From: Gemmatimonadota bacterium
GTDB taxonomy: Bacteria > Gemmatimonadota > Gemmatimonadetes > Gemmatimonadales > GWC2-71-9
DNA: 8,778 bases
Assembly (NCBI GenBank): GCA_003222235.1
Contig: QHVD01000219.1
Coordinates: 1 to 8,778 of the forward strand
Reading direction: 5' to 3'
Shown piece by piece: positions 1 through 5,541 of this stretch. Position numbers and translations under genes: made by a program. The notes below the pieces were generated by a model, which was not told the DNA's origin, did no database searches, and was given only the letters and a program-made list of their open reading frames with translations. Numbering within the stretch: position 1 is the first letter of the stretch; each line of letters begins with the position of its first letter.

Positions 1-2793
1 AACGTCTTCCAATACAAGACCGATTGGGAGCAGCTGTCCGAGCGCATCGCCTACTGGCTGGACTACGAGCATCCCTACGTCACCTACACGAACGAGTATA
101 TCGAGACGGTGTGGTGGCTGCTCAAGCGGCTGCACGAGAAGGCGCTCCTGTACCGCGGCCACAAGGTGTTGCCGTACTGCCCGCGCTGCGGCACCGCGCT
201 CTCCTCGCACGAGCTGGCCCTCGGGTACGAGCAGGTGCGCACGAACTCGGTGTACGTCACGTTCCCGCTCGCGGACGACCCGAAGCGGCAGCTCGTCATC
301 TGGACGACGACGCCCTGGACCCTCCTGTCGAACATCGCGGTCGCGGTGCATCCCGACCTCGAGTACGGCGAGTACGAGGTGGACGGCGTGCACTACATCG
401 TGGCGGCGCCGCGGGCCGGCGACGTGCACGTGGGGGGACGGCCGCTTGCCGCGGGCCCCCGAGTCGCGGGGTACCGCGGCCGCGATCTCGTGGGGCAGAA
501 GTACGTCCGGCCGCTCGACCTGGTGCCGCTCCCCGCGGAAGGTCAGCGCTGCATCGTCGTCGCGGCCGGTTTCGTCTCCGCGGAGGACGGCACCGGGCTC
601 GTGCACCTGGCCCCGGCTTTCGGCGCCGACGACTACCAGGCCGGCCGGCAGTACGGCCTCGCTTTCGTGAACCCGGTGGGGCCCGACGGCACGTTCCAGG
701 GCACGCGCTGGGATGCGATCAACGGCAAGCTCGTCACCGACCCGGAAACGAACCGCCTGATCATCGAGCGGCTCAAGGCGGAAGGCCGCTGGCTCGAGAC
801 GCGCCCGTACGATCACAGCTACCCCTTCTGCTGGCGCTGCGACTCGGCGCTGATCTATTACGCCCGCACGTCGTGGTTCGTCCGCACCACGGCCGTCAAA
901 GGCCGCATGCTCGAGGTGAACGCTCAGATCGGCTGGCACCCGCCCGAGGTGGGCAGCGGGCGTTTCGGGGAGTGGCTCGAGAACAATGTGGATTGGGCGC
1001 TGTCGCGCGACCGCTATTGGGGGACGCCGCTCAACGTGTGGGAGTGCGCCACGGAGGCGGAGCACCGCGAGGTGATCGGGTCGTACGCGGAGCTGGCGGA
1101 GCGCCAGGGGAACCCGCTGCCCGCGGACTTCGACCCCCACAAGCCCCAGATCGACGGGTACACGTGGCCGTGCCGCCAGTGCGGCGGCGCGATGCGCCGA
1201 GTCCCCGAGGTGATCGACGCGTGGTTCGACTCGGGAGCCATGCCGTACGCCCAGTGGCACTATCCTTTCGAGCACCAGGCCGACTTTAAGGCCCACTTCC
1301 CCGCGGACTTCATCTGCGAGGGGGTGGACCAGACGCGCGGCTGGTTCTACTCGCTGCTCGCGATCGGCGTCGCGGTGTTCGACTCGACGGTGTACCGGAA
1401 CGTCGTCGTGAACGAGCTGGTGCTCGACGCCCAGGGGCAGAAGATGTCGAAGAGCCGCGGGAACGTGGTGAATCCGTGGGAGGTCATCGGGGAGTTCGGC
1501 GCGGATGCGGTGCGGCTGTACCTGCTCGGCCAGAGTGGGGTCTCGCTCCCCAAGCGGTTCGACAAGCGGCAGATCCCGGACGTGGCGGGCGGCTTCCTCA
1601 ACGCGGTCCGCAACGCGTATAAGTTCTTCGTGGACTACGCGGGCGGGTGGACCCCTCCCCCCCGCGGCGACGCGCCGCCCGTGGCCGGGCTCGCGCTCGC
1701 CGATCGCTGGGTGCTGGCGCGGCTGGACGAGGTCGTGACCACGGTGCGCCAGGCGTGGGACGGCTACGACGTGACGGCGGGCGTGCGCGCGACCATGGAC
1801 TTCGTCGTGGACGACCTCTCCAAATGGTACGTGCGCACCAACCGCCCGCGCTTCTGGGCGCCGGACCGGGCGGCCGATCCCGGCGCGCTCGCGACGCTGT
1901 ACGAAGCGCTCGTCACCGCGGTCCGGTTGCTCGCCCCGGCGGCCCCGTTCGTCTCGGATTGGGTGCACCGCGCCCTGACGGGAACCTCGGTGCACCTCGC
2001 TCGGTTTCCGGTCGATCAGGGCCGGCGCGAGCCCGAGCTGATGGCTGCGATGACGGCGATTCGCCGGCTCGCCTCGCTCGCTCGCGCCGCGCGTGAGACG
2101 AAGAAGCTGCGCGTGCGCCAGCCGGTCGCGCGGCTGCAGGTGGCGGTACCGGCGGACGTCAAGGGACCGGCCTTTACGGACCTGTTAGATATCCTGGCTG
2201 CCGAGGTGAACGCCAAGACCGTGGAAGTCGTGGCTTCCGATCACGATCTGGTGAGGCTCAAGGGGAAGGCCGATTTTCGCAGCCTGGGCAGGCGCTACGG
2301 CAAGGAGACGCCTCGGGCGGCACAGGCGGCGTCGCAGCTCACCCCGCAGCAGCTGATCGCGTTGGAGCGTGGCGAGTCCGTCCGGGCGGGAGAGTTCGAG
2401 CTCGCGCCCGCGGACGTCACGGTGACGCGCGAGGTGACGAGCGACTGGGCGGTGCAGGCCGACGGGCCGTACGTCGTCGCGGTCGACCCGACCCTGTCGG
2501 CGGATCTGGTTCAGGAGGGCTTCGCCCGCGAGGTGGTGAACCGGGTGCAGCGGCTCCGCAAAGCGGCGGGGTACGAATACGCCACGCGCATCGAGCTGAG
2601 CGTGGCCGGCGCGGACGAGGTGGTGGCCGCGACGGCCGCGTTCCAGGGCTTTGTCGAAGGCGAGACGCTGGCGCGCAAAACCGTGCTGGGAGCCGTGTTC
2701 GAAGCGGCGGACGTGACGAGCGAAGTCGACATTGAGGGGCGCCGCGTGACGATCGCGCTCCGGCGCCATGACGGACGAAAGGGCGGTGGTTGA
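1..2793 (+). CDS. ileS: Isoleucyl-tRNA synthetase, type 2 (eukaryote-like), 3' part
   Basis: This cytoplasmic class Ia enzyme charges tRNA-Ile with isoleucine using ATP and edits mischarged valine. The frame is open from base 1, leaving 930 visible residues; the N-terminus with the HIGH-type motif lies off the window, probably about 100 residues. Numbering from base 1, seen in order are a CPRC zinc pair (60/63), the editing motif TTTPWTL (102-108), the GTGLVHLAP editing segment (bases 592-618), a CWRC pair (277/280), WALSRDRYWG (332-341), a CRQC pair (391/394), the WFDSGA segment, and KMSKS (481-485). A helical anticodon-binding domain and a long C-terminal domain follow. There is no cysteine-rich zinc finger at the C-terminus, which with the WFDSGAMPYAQWHYP segment points to the type 2 family. 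The TGA stop is followed after 2 bases by the next ATG, so the genes are probably co-transcribed. Identity is very secure; the type 2 assignment is fairly secure. Confidence 0.97.
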   Translation, partial: NVFQYKTDWEQLSERIAYWLDYEHPYVTYTNEYIETVWWLLKRLHEKALLYRGHKVLPYCPRCGTALSSHELALGYEQVRTNSVYVTFPLADDPKRQLVIWTTTPWTLLSNIAVAVHPDLEYGEYEVDGVHYIVAAPRAGDVHVGGRPLAAGPRVAGYRGRDLVGQKYVRPLDLVPLPAEGQRCIVVAAGFVSAEDGTGLVHLAPAFGADDYQAGRQYGLAFVNPVGPDGTFQGTRWDAINGKLVTDPETNRLIIERLKAEGRWLETRPYDHSYPFCWRCDSALIYYARTSWFVRTTAVKGRMLEVNAQIGWHPPEVGSGRFGEWLENNVDWALSRDRYWGTPLNVWECATEAEHREVIGSYAELAERQGNPLPADFDPHKPQIDGYTWPCRQCGGAMRRVPEVIDAWFDSGAMPYAQWHYPFEHQADFKAHFPADFICEGVDQTRGWFYSLLAIGVAVFDSTVYRNVVVNELVLDAQGQKMSKSRGNVVNPWEVIGEFGADAVRLYLLGQSGVSLPKRFDKRQIPDVAGGFLNAVRNAYKFFVDYAGGWTPPPRGDAPPVAGLALADRWVLARLDEVVTTVRQAWDGYDVTAGVRATMDFVVDDLSKWYVRTNRPRFWAPDRAADPGALATLYEALVTAVRLLAPAAPFVSDWVHRALTGTSVHLARFPVDQGRREPELMAAMTAIRRLASLARAARETKKLRVRQPVARLQVAVPADVKGPAFTDLLDILAAEVNAKTVEVVASDHDLVRLKGKADFRSLGRRYGKETPRAAQAASQLTPQQLIALERGESVRAGEFELAPADVTVTREVTSDWAVQADGPYVVAVDPTLSADLVQEGFAREVVNRVQRLRKAAGYEYATRIELSVAGADEVVAATAAFQGFVEGETLARKTVLGAVFEAADVTSEVDIEGRRVTIALRRHDGRKGGG

Positions 2794-2795
2794 TA

Positions 2796-3215
2796 ATGCC
2801 TACGAAACCGAAACCCAAGACGTCGAAGGGCTTGAACAAGAAGCAACTCGCGCACCTCGAGAAGCGCCTGCTGGAAGAGCGCGCCCGCGTGATGAAGGAG
2901 CTCGGGTATTACGGCGAGTCGTTCACGTCGAGCCTGCAGGCGTCGGACGGGGACCTGTCGAGCTATTCCTTTCACATGGCCGACCAGGGCACCGACGCCA
3001 TGGAGCGCGAGAAGGCGTTCCTGTTCGCGTCCCAGGAAGGCCGCTATCTGTGGCACGTGAACCAGGCGCTGCGCCGCCTGTACCAGACGCCGGAGAAGTT
3101 CGGCAAGTGCGAGCAATGCGGGGAGGACATCGGGTTCGAGCGATTGGACGCGCTGCCGCACGCCCGGCTCTGCATCAAATGCAAAGCGAAGGAGGAAGAT
3201 GGCAAGCGCCGCTGA
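2796..3215 (+). CDS. TraR/DksA-family zinc-finger regulator (YlyA/YteA-like)
   Basis: The 139-residue product should bind RNA polymerase through the secondary channel, as DksA/TraR proteins do, and tune transcription initiation; target genes cannot be told from sequence. A lysine-rich N-terminus (1-16) leads into a predicted coiled-coil arm (about 17-100). A C4 zinc finger follows, with Cys105, Cys108, Cys126 and Cys129, and the segment LCIKCKAKEE is classic for the family. The arm tip reads HMADQGTDAMEREK, closer to the ADLGT-EREK pattern of Bacillus YteA/YlyA-type proteins than to the DPVDRA tip of E. coli DksA. ATG at 2796 was chosen over the TTG at 2790 because it has a GGCGGTGG ribosome-binding-like stretch 6-7 bases upstream. 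It lies between ileS and lspA, as ylyA does in B. subtilis, and its 3' end overlaps lspA by 17 bases. Family is secure; physiological role is inferred. Confidence 0.9.
   Translation: MPTKPKPKTSKGLNKKQLAHLEKRLLEERARVMKELGYYGESFTSSLQASDGDLSSYSFHMADQGTDAMEREKAFLFASQEGRYLWHVNQALRRLYQTPEKFGKCEQCGEDIGFERLDALPHARLCIKCKAKEEDGKRR
3189..3196 (+). promoter_or_regulatory. Strong Shine-Dalgarno for lspA
   Basis: AAGGAGGA sits inside the end of the dksA-like gene, 2-3 bases from the ATG at 3199. It is a near-perfect anti-16S match and fixes the lspA start within the upstream coding region. The spacing is shorter than the usual 5-9 bases. Confidence 0.7.
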
Positions 3216-3714
3216 TCGGCGGCTGTTCTGGGGCGTAGCGACGATCATCCTCGTCGCCGACCTCGTCACGAAGCTCCTCGCGGAATCGCAGCTCGCGCAC
3301 CATGTGCCGGTGCGGCTGATCGGCGACTACGTGCAGTTTCGGCTCGTCTATAACCAGTGCGCGGCCTTCGGGCTGTGCCTGGGCGCCTATTCGCGCTGGA
3401 TCTTCTTCGGGCTCGCGCTCGGCGCCCTGCTCGTGCTGCGCTCGATGGTCCGGGCCGCCCGACCCGGGGACAAGTGGCGCATCGTTTCGCTCGCCCTCGT
3501 GTGCGCGGGCGCCATCGGGAACGTGGTGGACCGCATCCGCAGCGCGCAGGGCGTGGTGGACTTCGTGGACGTCGGCATCGCCGCCGCGCGCTGGCCGACC
3601 TTCAACGTCGCCGATTCCGCCATCACCGTCGGGGCGATCGCGCTCGCGGTCTCCCTCTGGCTCGAGGGCCGGTCGCAGGAGCGCGGAGGGGAGGCCAGGG
3701 CGGCCGAGCCCTGA
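3199..3714 (+). CDS. lspA: Lipoprotein signal peptidase (signal peptidase II)
   Basis: This inner-membrane aspartyl protease removes the signal peptide from diacylglyceryl-prolipoproteins. The 171-residue length is normal. Four hydrophobic segments are visible (about 9-27, 66-84, 93-110, 135-157). The catalytic dyad is Asp121 (in GVVDFVD) and Asp139 (in FNVADS), with Asn108, Asp111 and Arg112 of the GNVVDR motif beside it, matching the family pattern. One oddity: the conserved NxGAAF segment reads NQCAAF, so the usual glycine is Cys54. The tail after 157 is charged and probably cytoplasmic. The start ATG overlaps the dksA-like gene by 17 bases and has a strong Shine-Dalgarno. The TGA stop shares its last base with the rluD ATG (TGATG), so translation of the two is likely coupled. 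Identity is secure. Confidence 0.95.
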   Translation: MASAADRRLFWGVATIILVADLVTKLLAESQLAHHVPVRLIGDYVQFRLVYNQCAAFGLCLGAYSRWIFFGLALGALLVLRSMVRAARPGDKWRIVSLALVCAGAIGNVVDRIRSAQGVVDFVDVGIAAARWPTFNVADSAITVGAIALAVSLWLEGRSQERGGEARAAEP

Positions 3715-3719
3715 TGGCC
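3693..3719 (+). promoter_or_regulatory. Candidate mRNA hairpin over the lspA stop / rluD start
   Basis: CAGGGC (3696-3701) can pair with GCCCTG (3708-3713) around a 6-base loop. GGC (3693-3695) can then pair with GCC (3717-3719), leaving the rluD ATG (3714-3716) as a bulge. The only ribosome-binding-like sequence (GGAGGGGAGG, 3685-3694) is about 19 bases from the ATG, too far for normal use. A ribosome finishing lspA would have to open the hairpin, which would suit coupled translation. In G+C-rich sequence such a stem could also arise by chance. Confidence 0.35.
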
Positions 3720-4724
3720 GCGGTCAGCTTCTGCGTCTCCGCCTCCCAGACCGAGCGCCTCGATCGCTTTCTCGCCGACCAGCTGGCGCTTTCGCGCACC
3801 GTCGCCGCCCGCCTGATCGCGGGCAAGCACGTCACGTCCGACGGCGCGCCGCTCCGCGCCTCCGCGCGGCTCGGGCGCGGGGCGGTCGTCACCGTCCACC
3901 TGCCCGACGCGGAGCCGCCCCGCACCTACGCCCCCGCAGAGCGCGATCTCGTGTTCGTCTACGAGGACGAGCACCTGGCCGTGCTCGACAAGCCCGCCGG
4001 GCTCGTCATCCATCCCGGGCCCGGTCACTGGGACGACACGCTGGTGAACGTGCTGGTCGGGCGCGGCACGGCGCTCGGCCGGGGCTCGGCCGAAGGCCGC
4101 CCCGGGATCGTCCACCGCCTGGACCGCGACACGTCGGGCCTCCTGCTCATCGCGAAGACCGACCTGGCGCACCGGCGTCTCACGCGGATGATCGAGCAGC
4201 GCCGAGTGCGGCGGATCTACGCTGCCCTGGCGTGGGGCCATCTCGCGAACAGCCCCGTGGACATCGAGGCGCCGATCACGCGGCATCCCACCGAGCGCAA
4301 GCGCATGACCGTGCTCGCGGGCGGCCGCCACGCGATTACGCACGCCGCCGTGGTGGCGCGCTTCGCCCACACCGATCTCCTCCGGATCAGGCTGGGCACG
4401 GGCCGCACGCACCAGATCCGCGTGCATCTCGCCCACGTGGGCCATCCCGTCGTGGGGGACCGCGAGTACGGGCTCGGCGGCGCCCGGCGCGTCACACCGT
4501 CCGAGCGGCACGCCGCCGAGCGGATCGAGACGCTCGCGCCGCGTCAGCTGTTGCACGCCAGCGAGCTGGTGCTCGATCACCCCGTGAGCGGCGGGTCGCT
4601 GCGGCTCTTTTCCGAGTGGCCCGTCGATCTCGTTCCCCCGCTTGCGGAAGCAGCGGGTGACCCGAGTTTGCTTGCTGAACGCAACCCGTTGCGGTATCTT
4701 GGGTTCTTCGCATCGGATGAGTGA
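3714..4724 (+). CDS. rluD: Ribosomal large-subunit pseudouridine synthase, RluD/YlyB type
   Basis: The 336-residue enzyme converts specific uridines of 23S rRNA to pseudouridine. An S4 RNA-binding domain (about 15-65, ERLDRFL...) precedes the RluA-type catalytic domain (about 75-290). The catalytic motif HRLDRDTSG lies at 134-142, with Asp137 as the expected nucleophile, and the conserved GRTHQIRVHL at 230-239. ATG at 3714 was chosen because it overlaps the lspA stop as TGATG and places the S4 domain at the N-terminus; the longer open frame upstream runs through lspA in another frame. After the normal end of the domain (SEWPVDL) there is a tail of about 30 residues whose final codons are AT-rich (ttg, ctt, gct, ttg, tat, ctt), unlike the rest of the gene, and seem to hold a promoter for the next gene. 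Family assignment is secure; the exact target uridines are inferred from RluD. Confidence 0.92.
   Translation: MAAVSFCVSASQTERLDRFLADQLALSRTVAARLIAGKHVTSDGAPLRASARLGRGAVVTVHLPDAEPPRTYAPAERDLVFVYEDEHLAVLDKPAGLVIHPGPGHWDDTLVNVLVGRGTALGRGSAEGRPGIVHRLDRDTSGLLLIAKTDLAHRRLTRMIEQRRVRRIYAALAWGHLANSPVDIEAPITRHPTERKRMTVLAGGRHAITHAAVVARFAHTDLLRIRLGTGRTHQIRVHLAHVGHPVVGDREYGLGGARRVTPSERHAAERIETLAPRQLLHASELVLDHPVSGGSLRLFSEWPVDLVPPLAEAAGDPSLLAERNPLRYLGFFASDE
4672..4700 (+). promoter_or_regulatory. Candidate sigma70-type promoter for the chemotaxis genes
   Basis: TTGCTG (4672-4677) and TATCTT (4695-4700) are separated by exactly 17 bases. They lie within the 3' end of rluD, where codon choice shifts to AT-rich codons in an otherwise G+C-rich gene. 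Transcription would begin near 4707, about 10 bases before the cheW ATG, giving a very short leader with no Shine-Dalgarno. A dyad, CGCAAC-CC-GTTGCG (4680-4693), occupies the spacer and could be an operator. This rests on consensus matching only. Confidence 0.5.
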
Positions 4725-5166
4725 CGCCGGCATCGTCCGATTGCTCCTGTTCCGCGTCGGTGGTCTCACCTGGGCCGCCGAGGCGACGATGGTTCGCGAA
4801 ATCCTGCCGCGGCTCGAACCCACCCGAATCCCCGGAGCGCCCCGGGCGGTGGCGGGGCTCATAAACGTGCGGGGGACCCTGGTGACGGTGGTGGAGGGAT
4901 GGCGGGCGCTGCGCCAGCCGGAGCCTCCGGCGGGCACCCAGAGCGGCAGCACGGTGCTGCTGCAGGTGAGCCGGGGCCGGAAGGTCGTCGGCTTCACCGT
5001 CGATGAAGTGACGGACCTCGTGTCAGTGGACGGAGCGGCGCTGGATCGGCGGCAGGCCTTGCCGGGCGTCGATCCGTCGCTCGTGCAGGCCGTGGGCCGC
5101 CGCGCCGGTCAGCTCTTCGTGGTTCTCAATACGGACGCGCTGCTAACCCCCATCTTGGCTTCTTAG
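4717..5166 (+). CDS. cheW: CheW-like chemotaxis coupling protein
   Basis: The 149-residue protein has a single CheW (SH3-like) domain that links chemoreceptors to CheA in the polar array. The fold begins almost at residue 7 (VRLLLFRVGG) and includes the diagnostic segment GLINVRGTLV, with Arg52 at the position of the CheA/receptor-interacting arginine. The usual VPVIDLR stretch reads VTVVEGWR, a noticeable departure. The ATG at 4717 was preferred over the upstream ATG at 4642 because the extra 25 residues would be another-frame reading of rluD and lie outside the domain. The gene overlaps rluD by 8 bases and has no recognisable ribosome-binding site, so it may be translated from a short-leader mRNA or by coupling. 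cheY follows after 9 bases. The family is confident; it could instead serve a non-flagellar CheA pathway. Confidence 0.88.
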   Translation: MSDAGIVRLLLFRVGGLTWAAEATMVREILPRLEPTRIPGAPRAVAGLINVRGTLVTVVEGWRALRQPEPPAGTQSGSTVLLQVSRGRKVVGFTVDEVTDLVSVDGAALDRRQALPGVDPSLVQAVGRRAGQLFVVLNTDALLTPILAS

Positions 5167-5175
5167 GGAGGGCGT

Positions 5176-5538
5176 GTGAGCCACACTGTCCTCGTCTGCG
5201 ACGATGCGATTTTCATGCGGACGATGATCGGCGACATCCTGGCGCAGGCGGGCTTCGAGATCGTGGGCGAGGCGGAGAGCGGCGTGCAGGCCGTCGCCAA
5301 GTACAAGGAGCTCAAGCCCGACCTCGTCACGATGGACATCGTGATGCCGGACATGGGTGGCATCGACGCCGTGCGCGAGATCGTGAGATTGGACCCTGAC
5401 GCCAAGATCCTCATGTGCAGCGCCATGGGGCAGCAGGCGCTGGTGGTGGAAGCGATCCAGGCGGGTGCGAAGGACTTCGTGGTGAAGCCGTTCCAGCCCT
5501 CCCGCGTGCTCGAAGCCGTGCAGCGCGTGCTGGGATAG
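5176..5538 (+). CDS. cheY: CheY single-domain response regulator
   Basis: This 120-residue receiver domain has no output domain. The acidic pair Asp9-Asp10, phospho-acceptor Asp54 (in TMDIVMPDMGG), Ser82 at the switch serine/threonine position, and Lys104 before Pro105 are all present. The segment SAMGQQALVVEAIQAGAKDF resembles CheY of Thermotoga and Bacillus more than that of E. coli. It should receive phosphate from the CheA P1 histidine, bind a motor switch or other target, and be dephosphorylated by CheC, both encoded just downstream. The start is GTG at 5176, chosen because GGGAGGG (5166-5172) lies 3 bases upstream and no ATG precedes the first beta strand. The TAG stop is 3 bases from the cheA ATG, so translation is likely coupled. 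Identity is secure. Confidence 0.95.
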   Translation: MSHTVLVCDDAIFMRTMIGDILAQAGFEIVGEAESGVQAVAKYKELKPDLVTMDIVMPDMGGIDAVREIVRLDPDAKILMCSAMGQQALVVEAIQAGAKDFVVKPFQPSRVLEAVQRVLG

Positions 5539-5541
5539 CGC

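Noticed and set aside
24..1289. Plus-strand open frame of 421 codons in another frame
   Set aside because: It overlaps ileS throughout, and its Arg/Ala/Gly-rich low-complexity product is a frame shadow of a conserved enzyme.
2182..2193. AT-rich patch with a TTA codon in ileS
   Set aside because: It is only a few codons long, with no paired promoter hexamers and no gene start nearby.
2791..2797. TGATAAT resembling a -10 box just before the dksA-like gene
   Set aside because: No -35-like hexamer lies at suitable spacing, and the bases are explained by the ileS TGA stop plus the next start codon.
3387..4997. Long minus-strand open frame of 536 codons
   Set aside because: It lies opposite lspA, rluD and cheW, all with clear family motifs. 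It shows no recognisable domain and is typical of antisense open frames in G+C-rich DNA.
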